Positions 1-9,248 of a stretch of 58,602 nucleotides of DNA are shown piece by piece; the first letter of the stretch is position 1, and the number at the start of each line of letters is the position of its first letter. The notes under the pieces are model-generated. The model saw only the letters and a program-made list of their open reading frames with translations. It did no database searches and was not told where the DNA came from. This DNA comes from Flavobacterium psychraerolatum (GTDB taxonomy: Bacteria; Bacteroidota; Bacteroidia; Flavobacteriales; Flavobacteriaceae). The stretch spans positions 1-58,602 of the forward strand of contig NZ_JAOQMX010000030.1 in NCBI RefSeq assembly GCF_025960985.1, in the 5' to 3' direction. A program made the position numbers and the translations under genes.

Positions 1-94
1 GCTCTTGAACTACTCCAATACTTTTTCCAGTCGCAATTTCGACAATAGCAGCCTTTACTGATGAACTTCCTATATCAAATCCTATGTAATACAT
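1..94 (-). CDS. FGGY-family sugar kinase, N-terminal fragment (xylulokinase-like)
   Basis: The gene starts at an ATG on the minus strand (base 94) and runs off the left edge, so only 31 residues are visible. They begin MYYIGFDIGSSSVKAAIVE. The DIGSSSVK stretch is the phosphate-1 ATP-binding loop that opens FGGY carbohydrate kinases such as xylulokinase. These enzymes phosphorylate a ketose or polyol with ATP in the cytoplasm. It is divergent from a LacI-type regulator, an arrangement common for sugar catabolic genes, so xylulose is a plausible substrate. That choice is an inference; other FGGY substrates cannot be excluded from 31 residues. Confidence 0.7.
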   Translation of the reverse strand, partial: MYYIGFDIGSSSVKAAIVEIATGKSIGVVQE

Positions 95-507
95 TTAATT
101 TGTTATTTAATTATTCAATTAAAAATTTTAACTTAGTAAAAATATATTATTCATTATTATTTAAGTCTAAAAATAAAAAATCCATAATTACACCTACATT
201 AAATAACAAAATCTCTAGGAAGGCCAACTAACAACCAATCCGCTCAAAACCAGGTGATTAGAATTTTGTTTTTATTAAATACAAACATTAAAAAAAATAC
301 GTAAAGGTTTAAGTAACTTTTTTGTTCTGAATACTAAAAAGGCATTAGTTCTCAAAAAATTACTGTTGTAGCAACTCCTTTAAACATCGCGTTATCATAT
401 TATTACAAAGTCCATAATTCCGAAGTATTCTGCGTGCAAAACTATTTATGAAACAGATAAGCAACATATGAAGTTGAAAATGAAAATAAATTATCTTATT
501 TTAGCCC
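95..507. promoter_or_regulatory. Intergenic region between divergent sugar kinase and LacI regulator, with candidate operator
   Basis: This 413-base AT-rich stretch holds no convincing gene. It must carry promoters for both the leftward kinase and the rightward regulator. At 298-315 there is an 18-base pseudo-palindrome, arms TACGTAAA and TTTAAGTA around a central GG (7 of 8 positions complementary). That size and symmetry would suit a LacI-family dimer, but it lies nearly 200 bases from either start codon. The operator call is inferred from symmetry alone. Confidence 0.35.
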
Positions 508-1557
508 ATGTTACACCACTTAAAGCCAATAGAAATGATTCCTAAAATTACATTAAAAAAAATCGCAGCCGAATTTAATGTATCTATAGCTACTGTTTCT
601 AAAGCTTTGAATGACAGCCACGACATTAGTGCCAAAACAAAAGAAAAAATAAAAAAGTTTGCTGTACAGCATCATTACAAACCCAATAAAGTAGCACTGA
701 GTCTTTTAAATAAAAAGACTAAAACCTTAGGAGTTATTATCCCTAATATTATGAATAGTTTTTTTACAGAAGTATTTGTGGGAATTGAGGAAAAAGCTTC
801 TGAACTAGGATACAGTTTAATCTCTTGCATTTCAAATGAGTCTTACGATAAAGAAGTAAACACAGTAGATCTATTAAAAAGCGGCACTATAGATGGCTTT
901 ATTATCTCCATCGCCGAAGAGACTCAAATAAATAAAAATTTCACTCATCTCTTTGATGCTATAAACGAAGGTGTACCTATTGTTCTTTTTGACAGAGTGA
1001 CCGATGAAATCGAATGTGATAAGGTTATTGTTAATGATTTTGAAGGTGCCCGTCATGCTACCGATCATCTTATTAAAACTGGTTGTAAAAAAATTGCTGT
1101 CGTTTCTATTATTGACAATTTGAGTGTTGGAAAACTAAGAGTTGAAGGCTATAAAAAAGCATTAACTGATCATGATATTCCAATCGATGAAAAAATAATT
1201 GTTCGTTTGTCTAAAAAAGAAGATCTTGAAACAGTAATGAAAATTGTGCTTGCAAACAAAACTATTGACGGATTACTATGCCTCGAAGAAAGTTCTGCTA
1301 TGCTATCTCTAGACCTTATCAAAAAAATGAATTATAGTATTCCAGATGAAATGTCCATGATCTGTTTTACCAATGGAAAACTACCTCAACATGTCACACC
1401 TACAATTACAACTATCAGTCAACATGGTAAATTCATTGGAGAAACGGCCACAAAAATGCTCGTGGAACGATTAGAAAGTAAAATAGAATTGGATTTTTCG
1501 ACCAAAATTATAAAGACGAGTTTAATTCAAAGAGCATCTACCATGCCATTAATTTAA
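508..1557 (+). CDS. LacI-family transcriptional regulator
   Basis: A 349-residue cytoplasmic DNA-binding protein. Residues about 15-60 form the LacI helix-turn-helix and hinge (TLKKIAAEFNVSIATVSKAL), followed by a periplasmic-binding-protein-like effector domain with the usual LGVIIPN and FDRV segments. Such proteins usually repress sugar catabolic genes until a sugar or sugar phosphate binds. The divergent FGGY kinase is the obvious target. The start at 508 is the longest option; an ATG at 535 would give a protein beginning MIPKITLKKIA, which fits family starts at least as well. There is no clear ribosome binding site to decide. The identity of the inducer cannot be read from the sequence. 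Confidence 0.9.
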   Translation: MLHHLKPIEMIPKITLKKIAAEFNVSIATVSKALNDSHDISAKTKEKIKKFAVQHHYKPNKVALSLLNKKTKTLGVIIPNIMNSFFTEVFVGIEEKASELGYSLISCISNESYDKEVNTVDLLKSGTIDGFIISIAEETQINKNFTHLFDAINEGVPIVLFDRVTDEIECDKVIVNDFEGARHATDHLIKTGCKKIAVVSIIDNLSVGKLRVEGYKKALTDHDIPIDEKIIVRLSKKEDLETVMKIVLANKTIDGLLCLEESSAMLSLDLIKKMNYSIPDEMSMICFTNGKLPQHVTPTITTISQHGKFIGETATKMLVERLESKIELDFSTKIIKTSLIQRASTMPLI

Positions 1558-1723
1558 AAATAAAGATCTTCTTACTAATAGCATAAACTACCACATTAAG
1601 CTTATCAATCTATTTGTAGTGAGAGTAACCAAAAAATTGGTTCGCCTTTTACCTAGCTATTTTTAGTACTGATTTTCTACCTGAACTTTAATAACAAAGA
1701 ATAATTCTCAACTGAAATATAAA

Positions 1724-2182
1724 TTACTCCACTTCGCAATGTCCTTTATGTACAATTTTAAAATTACAGGAATTGGCAATAAAACATAATTCATTTGCTC
1801 TGGTATGCAACTCATTTGCCAGCGCTATTTGCTCCTCATTTCGAATAACAACCTGCGGAAATAACCGTACCTCAACAAAGCGTCCTGATCCATTTTCTAA
1901 AACTTCAAGAGTTGCTTCGGCCGCATCAGAATAGGATATGACTTCAATTTGGTGCTGTGCACACACATACAAATACGACATCATATGACAGGAGACCACG
2001 CTACTCAACAGTAAATCTTCTGGGTTGTACAAACTTGGATCACCTTTAAAGGCTTTGGCTGCCGAAACATTCAGAATCTCTTTTCCTTCGATAAAAACCG
2101 TGTGATTCTTAACATATCGTGTAGTTTCTTTTTTGTTCGAAAACCACTGTAGCTGCGCTTTAAAAAGATGTTTGAATGACAT
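1724..2182 (-). CDS. OsmC/Ohr-family peroxiredoxin-like protein
   Basis: A 152-residue protein matching the OsmC/Ohr fold in length and motif order. The two characteristic cysteines are visible: Cys65 in SVVSCHMMSY at the start of the long central helix, and Cys133 in ELCFIANSCN, 68 residues apart, close to the spacing of the reactive pair in OsmC. An extra cysteine sits at 139. Members reduce organic hydroperoxides using a thiol or lipoamide donor in the cytoplasm; some have no proven substrate. It is a single gene with no operon partners, and OsmC versus a broader OsmC-like subgroup cannot be settled here. Confidence 0.85.
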   Translation of the reverse strand: MSFKHLFKAQLQWFSNKKETTRYVKNHTVFIEGKEILNVSAAKAFKGDPSLYNPEDLLLSSVVSCHMMSYLYVCAQHQIEVISYSDAAEATLEVLENGSGRFVEVRLFPQVVIRNEEQIALANELHTRANELCFIANSCNFKIVHKGHCEVE

Positions 2183-2295
2183 AGAATATTATTTTTATCA
2201 GTTTAACCAAAATTAGTGTTTTTTGTCCCTGATTGAAAGTTTAATTACAGACTTCCACATTTTTAAAATTCCAATACTTTATATGCTGTAAAACA

Positions 2296-2333
2296 AAAAC
2301 GACCCTAAAGGCCAAAGCCATCAGGATCGTTTT
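2296..2333 (-). terminator. Rho-independent terminator of the GH110-sulfatase operon
   Basis: Inverted repeat with outer arms AAAACGA and TCGTTTT plus inner paired blocks CCT/AGG and GGC/GCC. Read on the minus strand it is followed by a T-rich run. It lies 30 bases past the sulfatase stop codon. Confidence 0.75.
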
Positions 2334-2362
2334 AAAGAAACCAAACTACTAATCTCTAACTT

Positions 2363-3805
2363 TTATTTGAATGGAAACAAAACTGAATCGGTATGTTCTT
2401 TTTTCATTATGGCCAACATTTGGGCTACTATTTTTGGGTTTGCTTTCGCAATATTTTTCGTTTCCGCTGGGTCTTTCGATAAATCATACAATTGAAATTC
2501 TGGATTTTCATCTTGAGTCATATCATAGATTACACCTTTCCAATTACCTAAGCGCACGGCTTTACGTCCGCCTGTTTGCGGAAATTCCCAGTACATATAA
2601 GGATGCAATTTTTGTGCTTTTTGTCCCAATAAGGTAGGCAATAAGGATATTCCATCTGTATTTCCAATTTTTTTCTCACCAACAATCGCTGCAAAAGTTG
2701 GTTTCATATCCCAAAATGCTGAGATCACGTTTGAGCTTGTTCCTGCTTTAATTTCGTTGGGCCAAACAGCCAAAAATGGGGCACGAATTCCACCTTCATA
2801 CAAATCTCTCTTTACTCCTCTTAATCCCGCAGTCCCGTCAAAAAATTCAGGATCTGCACCACCTTCTACCGCTGGACCATTATCACTTGTAAAGATCACT
2901 AAGGTATTATCTGCAATTCCTAGCTCTTCTAATTTTGACATAATTTCACCCACATAATTATCGAGCCTAGTCACCATTGTTGCGTAAACGGCATGAGGTG
3001 CCAATTGCGATGCATATTTATATTCTACCATATTTGGTCCATAATCAGATAGATAATTGTTTGGCAAAACAAAGGGGTTGTCCTCTTTGTATTTCCCTTT
3101 AAAAGCATTGTAAACAGCATCATTTGGCGAAATAATTTCAGCATGTGGTAATACAAATGGCACATAGGCAAAGAAAGGTTTTTTCTTATTTTTCACAATA
3201 AATTCCAAAGTAGCTTTCTGTATTTCATCGGGCGCATAGGTTACTTTTTCAGTATAATCATTTCCTCTCAAGAATACTTTCTCTTTATTATGCCACAAAT
3301 ATGGAGGGAAATAGCGGTGTGCTTTCCTTTGACAATTGTAACCATAAAATTCGTCAAAACCTTGATTTAATGGATCTCCTTCAGAATCTATAAATCCCAA
3401 TCCCCACTTTCCAAAAGCACCAGTCGCATATCCTGCATTTTTAAAAATGTCTGCAATTGTAACTTCGGTACCATCCATTGCTACTTGTCCTTCAAGGTCA
3501 TGACCTCTTTCGAGATTCCCACGTATAGACGTATGTCCTGTATGCAAGCCTGTAATCAGGGTAGAGCGCGATGGCGCACACACTGCAGATCCACTATAAT
3601 GCTGAGTAAATTTGATTCCTCTAGCCGCTAATTTATCAATATTGGGTGTATCAAATTTCTTTTGTCCATAACAACTTAAATCGCCATATCCTAAATCATC
3701 AGCCAAAATATAGATTACATTCGGCTTAGCACTATTTTGTGCATACATAGTAAACCCTGTTAGAGACACAGCTACAATTGTAATTATTTGTTTTACTATT
3801 TTCAT
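2363..3805 (-). CDS. Secreted type I sulfatase (arylsulfatase / GALNS-like)
   Basis: A 480-residue sulfatase with an N-terminal signal peptide ending near MYAQ (residue 22). The metal-binding start NVIYILADDLGYGD places Asp36 and Asp37. The formylglycine motif CAPSR has its cysteine at residue 76, followed by STLITG, which is the family signature for conversion by a formylglycine-generating or anaerobic maturase. The rest carries typical sulfatase segments such as GKWGLGF, TSDNGP and the C-terminal WKGVIYD. It should remove sulfate esters from a glycan in the periplasm. It lies 22 bases downstream of the GH110-type galactosidase in the same operon, so a sulfated galactan is the likely substrate. 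The exact sulfatase subfamily cannot be assigned by eye. Confidence 0.92.
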   Translation of the reverse strand: MKIVKQIITIVAVSLTGFTMYAQNSAKPNVIYILADDLGYGDLSCYGQKKFDTPNIDKLAARGIKFTQHYSGSAVCAPSRSTLITGLHTGHTSIRGNLERGHDLEGQVAMDGTEVTIADIFKNAGYATGAFGKWGLGFIDSEGDPLNQGFDEFYGYNCQRKAHRYFPPYLWHNKEKVFLRGNDYTEKVTYAPDEIQKATLEFIVKNKKKPFFAYVPFVLPHAEIISPNDAVYNAFKGKYKEDNPFVLPNNYLSDYGPNMVEYKYASQLAPHAVYATMVTRLDNYVGEIMSKLEELGIADNTLVIFTSDNGPAVEGGADPEFFDGTAGLRGVKRDLYEGGIRAPFLAVWPNEIKAGTSSNVISAFWDMKPTFAAIVGEKKIGNTDGISLLPTLLGQKAQKLHPYMYWEFPQTGGRKAVRLGNWKGVIYDMTQDENPEFQLYDLSKDPAETKNIAKANPKIVAQMLAIMKKEHTDSVLFPFK

Positions 3806-3827
3806 AATTATATTATTTTTTTGAGCA

Positions 3828-5723
3828 TTATTTAAATTTCAAACCTGGAACAGAACCATCTGTTCTCAAAATTTCTGTCGCTTTGCCTTGGTAGTTATTT
3901 TTATCGAAAATGATATTCTTTGACGTTTTAATCGAAAAAGCGGAGTTCTCAGGAAACAACATTTTATAGGTTCCAGAGTTGGTAATCGTATTTTCCGTAA
4001 ATTTCAGTCCATCAGTATTATTAACTTCCAGTATCAAGTTATCAAAATGGTTAATTATATTATTTGCAATCACAATATCTCTAAAAGCAATATTCTTACT
4101 TTCATCATCAGTTTCAAAACGAATAATTCCACGATTCAATCCACTTATATTACAATCTTGGAAAGTATTGTTTCGAATCGTCAAATCCAATGCACTCCCT
4201 GATTCATACCAATAACCACTTTCAACCGGAACCAAAATTGCTTCCATTTCGGTACTAAAAGTACAGTTCTCCACCACTATTTTTCGTGGAGTCGAAAGCA
4301 ATAAGCCTCTCGCTCTGTTTCGAGTAATAATACAATTTTGAACCAATAATTCTGGATAAGCAGTAAGGTTTTCGATATAATCACCCACTTTCAAAGTAGT
4401 AGGTACTTTTTCATTAAACGTAATTATTTGGTAACGACTATTAATTTTTTCGATAGATTTCAATGTCAGCTTTCCATATTCAAAAAAAGAATGATGCAAG
4501 TTCACCAATCCAATTTCGTCATTGGGAACTCCAATACTAAAACCTTGCTGTTGGTAATGCCCCACTTTAATTCCGATTTTATTATTACCCAAAAGGTCGA
4601 CAACCTCCTGATAAGTTCCGTGTACATTTACCGCATCGTCTAGTTGATTATTGAAGGTGCAATTCTTGATTTCGATTTTCCCCCTACATCCTACAAAGTG
4701 TGTTGCATCTGCCGTAGTTGAAACAATTCTACCGTTTGATGGCGTAATGTTAAAGTCATCTAATGTGATGTTTTTACTATTTTCTACAATAATACCCATA
4801 CCTCCCGCATGGTGTACATCAATATTTGTAGCTATAAAATCTTTACTGGAAACGATATGAAAGGCAGGTGCCAAACGATTTTCACTTTGTTCACCTTTCA
4901 TCGTCATGACATTTCCAATTTCAGGGATTTTTTTGGTATGACCTGAGACACGAACCAATCCAGGTTGCAATTGTACAGTAGTCAATTTATCCTCCATCCC
5001 TACTCTTGAATTCTCTGGGGATCGAGGGTCAACTTCGTATTTATGTTTAATATCTTTAACGTCATTTTGAATTTTGGTTTTCGTTCTCGTCGTCAATGGA
5101 GTATAGGATTCTGTGTCATAAGTCACCCCTTTGGTTTTTGGATCAAACAGAATCGTTTGACCTATACTATGCTCATAATAATCCTTAATAAAAACCAACT
5201 GACCATTTCTTATTTCATAAGGATATTCATTTGAAATTTGCATATCAAAAGTCTTTTTAACTATATCATTTGCAACTATCAAACCTTCACTATGAAAAGT
5301 CATTCCCCAGTCAATAGCTAGATTGACAATCTTAATATTTTCTGAATTTTCAACAGAGAACGGAATAATAATCCCATGAAAAATAAAAGTAGAACCCTGA
5401 CCATCAATAGTCACGTTTTTCATATTGACTATCGGGAAAGCCGTTTTCACCAAACCATTATTATGATTAGAAATCTCTGCATATATTTCTAATCCCTTAT
5501 CTGGATAAAAATGATAAGTCCCCTTTTCAAATTTAATCTCCGAAAATGGTTTGTCTTTCGCTGCCATAAATTGTGCTAAAACTGAAGGTGTAGCATCGGC
5601 AGCAATACTAATATCAAAGTAGACCGAATTGCCTTTTCTTGTTTGAGCCGTTCCTATAATTGCAAAAGTTGCAACATAAAAAAAAATCAAGGAAGCTAGT
5701 AATTTAGGATTGTTCTTATTCAT
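3828..5723 (-). CDS. Secreted right-handed beta-helix enzyme, GH110-type alpha-1,3-galactosidase
   Basis: A 631-residue protein with a signal sequence or membrane anchor at residues 1-26, then a parallel beta-helix with repeated N-I-T/K-I-N rungs. The start KGTYHFYPDKGLEIY and the overall length fit GH110 alpha-1,3-galactosidases. Asp339 (TADATHFVG) and Asp362-Asp363 (LDDAVNVHG) have the spacing I recall for the catalytic carboxylates of a characterised GH110 enzyme, and lie in the expected rungs. GH110 enzymes release terminal alpha-1,3-linked galactose from blood-group B type glycans or, in marine bacteria, desulfated carrageenan. The adjacent sulfatase supports the second use. It is the first gene of a two-gene unit. 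An unclassified beta-helix protein is the alternative. Confidence 0.75.
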   Translation of the reverse strand: MNKNNPKLLASLIFFYVATFAIIGTAQTRKGNSVYFDISIAADATPSVLAQFMAAKDKPFSEIKFEKGTYHFYPDKGLEIYAEISNHNNGLVKTAFPIVNMKNVTIDGQGSTFIFHGIIIPFSVENSENIKIVNLAIDWGMTFHSEGLIVANDIVKKTFDMQISNEYPYEIRNGQLVFIKDYYEHSIGQTILFDPKTKGVTYDTESYTPLTTRTKTKIQNDVKDIKHKYEVDPRSPENSRVGMEDKLTTVQLQPGLVRVSGHTKKIPEIGNVMTMKGEQSENRLAPAFHIVSSKDFIATNIDVHHAGGMGIIVENSKNITLDDFNITPSNGRIVSTTADATHFVGCRGKIEIKNCTFNNQLDDAVNVHGTYQEVVDLLGNNKIGIKVGHYQQQGFSIGVPNDEIGLVNLHHSFFEYGKLTLKSIEKINSRYQIITFNEKVPTTLKVGDYIENLTAYPELLVQNCIITRNRARGLLLSTPRKIVVENCTFSTEMEAILVPVESGYWYESGSALDLTIRNNTFQDCNISGLNRGIIRFETDDESKNIAFRDIVIANNIINHFDNLILEVNNTDGLKFTENTITNSGTYKMLFPENSAFSIKTSKNIIFDKNNYQGKATEILRTDGSVPGLKFK

Positions 5724-6163
5724 AAAATCTAATTATTACTTTTTAGAATTGTAAAGATTCTAAATTATTCCTTAAAAAATGTAATTATCAGTAATTATAT
5801 TGTCTGTAATAATATAATTAGTCATTTTATGATAGATAAACCATAATTAAAACTACTTTCTGATTCTATTACTACATCAAGGTATAACATCAAAAAAAGA
5901 TAAGGTTAATTCACCCTATTCTCATATTCTATATTTATAATTGGGTATGCCCCACTAAAAAAAGCGGGTTGGATTCTCTTCTTTACAATTAAAAAGACAA
6001 GTAAGGAATATCTTTAAGGAATGGATAAATTATGAGAACAAAACAAAGTTACAGAATTGTTGTCGGGCTATCCACTCCGTTGTGGTAGATTACTTCTATT
6101 CTAAACGCGAACCTACTTTCGATTAGAAATTACTAAAAAAATGGAAAATCTCTGCATAACAAA
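5724..6163. promoter_or_regulatory. Long intergenic region upstream of GH110-type gene, with inverted repeats
   Basis: There is no supportable gene in this stretch. Near the galactosidase start are a 10-base perfect inverted repeat (TAATTATATT at 5792-5801 and AATATAATTA at 5811-5820) and a neighbouring GTAATTATCA copy, a plausible operator for the carbohydrate operon. Bases 5945-6090 hold G+C-richer words such as GCCCC, AGCGGG and CGGGCTATCC. These resemble the ends of the palindromic repeat elements found elsewhere in this window (24718 and 53647), so this may be a decayed copy. Both functional readings are inferences. Confidence 0.4.
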
Positions 6164-6190
6164 AAAGGCTGTCCTAATTGAACAGCCTTT
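6164..6190 (-). terminator. Terminator of the parE-parC transcription unit
   Basis: A perfect 9-base stem (AAAGGCTGT / ACAGCCTTT) around a 9-base loop, followed on the minus strand by a run of six T. It lies 20 bases past the parC stop. Confidence 0.85.
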
Positions 6191-6209
6191 CTAAGTATAT
6201 TAATCTATT

Positions 6210-8921
6210 TTAAAACAAAATAATCTGACCATCATCATCCAGCTGTACATCGCCGTCTTCATCATCACCTTCTTTGCGCTCTGGCTTTTCAGGCACAAAC
6301 TCAACTGGTGGGTCATACGGTAAAGATTCTAATAAATTCACCTGCTTCAACTTATCCGTTGTCAATTGATTTCCAAGTGCTTTAAAACCTTTAACAGCGA
6401 TAAAATCTTCCACATCAATGGTAATACTTTCTTTTTGTACTCCTTTTATTTTCGGAAAAACCAATTCGGCCAAGGGTCTATAATCAGTAGATACAATTTC
6501 GAGTTGCGAATTAGGATGTTCTGTTATAAATATCTCCTCTTTATTTTCGGTCTCCACCAAGAAACGCTTCAAATAATAACGTTCTTTTTCCCCATCATAA
6601 TAAATCGCAGATATCGGTTTCTTCGGAATCCATTTTTCCAACACAATCATATCCGATTCAAAATGCGTAGTCAACTCAGGCGTAATTACTTTCAATTTCC
6701 CCGACTGCTGAATAATTAAGATCTTATCACTCGGTCTAAATTCACCTAGTAATTCACCTCTTGCATCTACATTCAGTCGTTGTACTGTTTCATCGTACCA
6801 AACCTTGCGTGGCAATAAAGTCGAAATTCCTTTCTCCTTAATCTCAATTTTCTTGATCGGATATTTACTAGCAATATTTCCTTTTGAAGAACGGCCTTTG
6901 ATGGCCATACTTGCAAAATCAATATCAAATTTCAGTTTCTTAATACTTCCTATTTGACGCAATAATATGGTAATCACCTCAGCTTCTCCATTTGGATTGT
7001 GTGAAAAATACAAAATTTGAGAACCTTTGGTGCCATTTGTCAAATCATATGCCTTATCACGAGTCACAGCCGTTACATTAAAACGCTTGATATACGAAGG
7101 TCCCGATTTACCGTCTCGATAAATCAAGTTATAAATTGTACGCTTATCACTTTTATCAAATATAGAAATATGAATAATATCTTTCCCCACAAAGGTTTTA
7201 GCGTCTACCTTAGTAATCATCATGGTACCATCACGCATAAAAACGATCACGTCATCAATATCCGAACAATCGGTTACATATTCATCACGTTTCAAACTCG
7301 TTCCCACAAAACCTTCCGCTTTGTTTACGTACAATTTTGTGTTTCTAAGTATTACTTTGGTAGCCTCAATATCATCAAAAACACGCAATTCTGTTTTACG
7401 TTCACGTCCTTTTCCGTATTTCTCTTTTAATTTTTGAAAGTAGGCAATAGCAAAATCGGTTAAATGTGCCAAGTGGTGTTCTACTTCACGCATTTCGTCT
7501 TCCAATTTCGCAATCAAATCATCCGCTTTATCCGAGTCAAATCGAGTAATACGAATCATCGGGATTTGCGTTAAACGCTGTAAATCCTCATCGTTAATCG
7601 CTCGCACAAATGATTTCGAAAAAGGTTCAAAACGATCATACATATATTTGTAAAGCGCTTCTCTATCGGAGTACAATTTGAAATCAATATACATTTCTTC
7701 TCGAATGAATATTTTTTCGAGCGTAGAAAAGTGCCATTTGTTTTTTAATTCTTCCAGCTGAATTTCGAGTTCTTGTCGCAACAAGTCCTGTGTTCTTGCG
7801 GTAGAAATTTTTAGCATGTGTGATACTCCAATAAACAATGGTTTATTGTCTTCGATCACACAGCCCAAAGGTGCAATTGATGTTTCGCAAGCCGTAAAAG
7901 CATACAAGGCATCAATAGTCTTATCTGGAGAGATACCTGGATACATGTGAATTAAAATCTCCACATTTGCCGCCGTATTGTCCTCTATCTTTTTGACCTT
8001 GATTTTACCTTTTTCATTCGCTTTCAAGATACTATCAATCAAGGTAGTCGTATTGGTCGAAAACGGAATCTGGCTAATTACCAAGGTATTCTTGTCTAGC
8101 TGCGCAATCCTCGCACGTACACGTACACGACCGCCACGCAAACCATCATTGTAGTTTGAAATATCGGCAATTCCTTCCGTCAAGAAATCGGGATATAATG
8201 TAAAAGGCTTTCCTTTTAATATTTTAATCGACGCATCAATCAACTCATTAAAATTATGTGGCAACACTTTGGTCGAAAGTCCTACTGCAATTCCTTCTGC
8301 TCCTTGTGCAAGCAACAACGGGAATTTAACCGGAAGGTTATTCGGTTCTGCACGACGACCATCATAGGAAACACCCCAATCGGTAATCTTAGGTGAATAC
8401 AATACTTCCAAGCCAAATTTAGACAAACGTGCCTCGATATATCTCGACGCTGCCGCGCTATCTCCAGTCAAAATATTTCCCCAGTTTCCCTGGCAGTCAA
8501 TCAACAAATCTTTTTGACCAATTTGCACCATAGCGTCACCAATACTCGCATCCCCGTGTGGGTGATACTGCATGGTGTGCCCAACAACATTGGCTACTTT
8601 ATTATAACGGCCATCATCTAGCTCTTTTAGCGAGTGCATGATACGACGTTGTACAGGTTTGAACCCATCCTCAATCGCAGGAACTGCACGCTCCAAAATA
8701 ACATACGAGGCATAATCCAAAAACCAATCTTTGTACATTCCTGTAACTTTGGTTATGGTGTCACCCTCATCGTTTACATTGTCATAAAAGTGACCGCCTT
8801 CAAAATTCTTGGCATCTACTTTTATAATCTCCTCTTCTTGACTTTCGTCTGTAGATTGCTCTTCGGCGTTGTTCTCGTCGTCTGAGTTGGGGATGTTATT
8901 TTCTTCTTCTTCGTCTTTCAA
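6210..8921 (-). CDS. parC: DNA topoisomerase IV subunit A (ParC)
   Basis: A 903-residue type IIA topoisomerase breakage-reunion subunit, working with ParE to unlink daughter chromosomes. Residues 1-55 are an acidic extension. The winged-helix core follows, with HPHGDASIGDAM at 120-131 and catalytic Tyr161 in SRYIEARL. The C-terminal domain lacks a GyrA box, and the last 30 residues are acidic. These points, and the parE gene in the same unit, separate it from GyrA, which is encoded at 34124-36772. It starts 12 bases after the MNT gene stop. The residue equivalent to E. coli ParC Ser80 is Ala125, which may lower intrinsic fluoroquinolone binding; in Bacteroidota this appears normal for the family rather than acquired. 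Confidence 0.95.
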   Translation of the reverse strand: MKDEEEENNIPNSDDENNAEEQSTDESQEEEIIKVDAKNFEGGHFYDNVNDEGDTITKVTGMYKDWFLDYASYVILERAVPAIEDGFKPVQRRIMHSLKELDDGRYNKVANVVGHTMQYHPHGDASIGDAMVQIGQKDLLIDCQGNWGNILTGDSAAASRYIEARLSKFGLEVLYSPKITDWGVSYDGRRAEPNNLPVKFPLLLAQGAEGIAVGLSTKVLPHNFNELIDASIKILKGKPFTLYPDFLTEGIADISNYNDGLRGGRVRVRARIAQLDKNTLVISQIPFSTNTTTLIDSILKANEKGKIKVKKIEDNTAANVEILIHMYPGISPDKTIDALYAFTACETSIAPLGCVIEDNKPLFIGVSHMLKISTARTQDLLRQELEIQLEELKNKWHFSTLEKIFIREEMYIDFKLYSDREALYKYMYDRFEPFSKSFVRAINDEDLQRLTQIPMIRITRFDSDKADDLIAKLEDEMREVEHHLAHLTDFAIAYFQKLKEKYGKGRERKTELRVFDDIEATKVILRNTKLYVNKAEGFVGTSLKRDEYVTDCSDIDDVIVFMRDGTMMITKVDAKTFVGKDIIHISIFDKSDKRTIYNLIYRDGKSGPSYIKRFNVTAVTRDKAYDLTNGTKGSQILYFSHNPNGEAEVITILLRQIGSIKKLKFDIDFASMAIKGRSSKGNIASKYPIKKIEIKEKGISTLLPRKVWYDETVQRLNVDARGELLGEFRPSDKILIIQQSGKLKVITPELTTHFESDMIVLEKWIPKKPISAIYYDGEKERYYLKRFLVETENKEEIFITEHPNSQLEIVSTDYRPLAELVFPKIKGVQKESITIDVEDFIAVKGFKALGNQLTTDKLKQVNLLESLPYDPPVEFVPEKPERKEGDDEDGDVQLDDDGQIILF

Positions 8922-8933
8922 AATTATTTAAAT

Positions 8934-9248
8934 TTATTTCAGAGATTCCGTTTTCCTTTTATAAAAAACTTGCCCTACCCTATTTATGTGTTCTTTTAAA
9001 CTTTCCGATTGTAATTCATTATAAACTGAGATATCAAATTTATATGGAATATAACTATCATCTAAGGCGTGCCATAATTTATTAATATCAGCTTGTTTAG
9101 GTTCTCCTAAAATGGTAATATCAATATCGGAACCTTCTCTGTAATTTCCTTTAGCACGTGAACCATAAATAATTACTTGGTCAATCGACAAACAATTGTC
9201 AATAATTTCCATGATTTCTATATGACTTTTTGGGTACAATCCAAACAT
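8934..9248 (-). CDS. MNT-type nucleotidyltransferase, antitoxin of a HEPN/MNT pair
   Basis: A 104-residue minimal nucleotidyltransferase. The motif GSRAKGNYREGSDIDI (29-44) gives the G-S loop and metal-binding Asp41 and Asp43; a third acid is Asp72 in KFDISV. In characterised type VII systems the MntA protein neutralises the HEPN partner by adding AMP to its RX4HXY tyrosine. The gene overlaps the HEPN gene by one base (TAATG), which indicates translational coupling. It ends only 12 bases before parC, so it is probably transcribed with topoisomerase IV. Lacking the N-terminal and C-terminal domains of larger nucleotidyltransferases, it is a stand-alone MNT protein. Confidence 0.88.
   Translation of the reverse strand: MFGLYPKSHIEIMEIIDNCLSIDQVIIYGSRAKGNYREGSDIDITILGEPKQADINKLWHALDDSYIPYKFDISVYNELQSESLKEHINRVGQVFYKRKTESLK

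Noticed and set aside
7017..7430. Long frames on the strand opposite parC, gyrA, clpC and thrA
   Set aside because: They are antisense shadows of well-identified conserved genes with no domains of their own.
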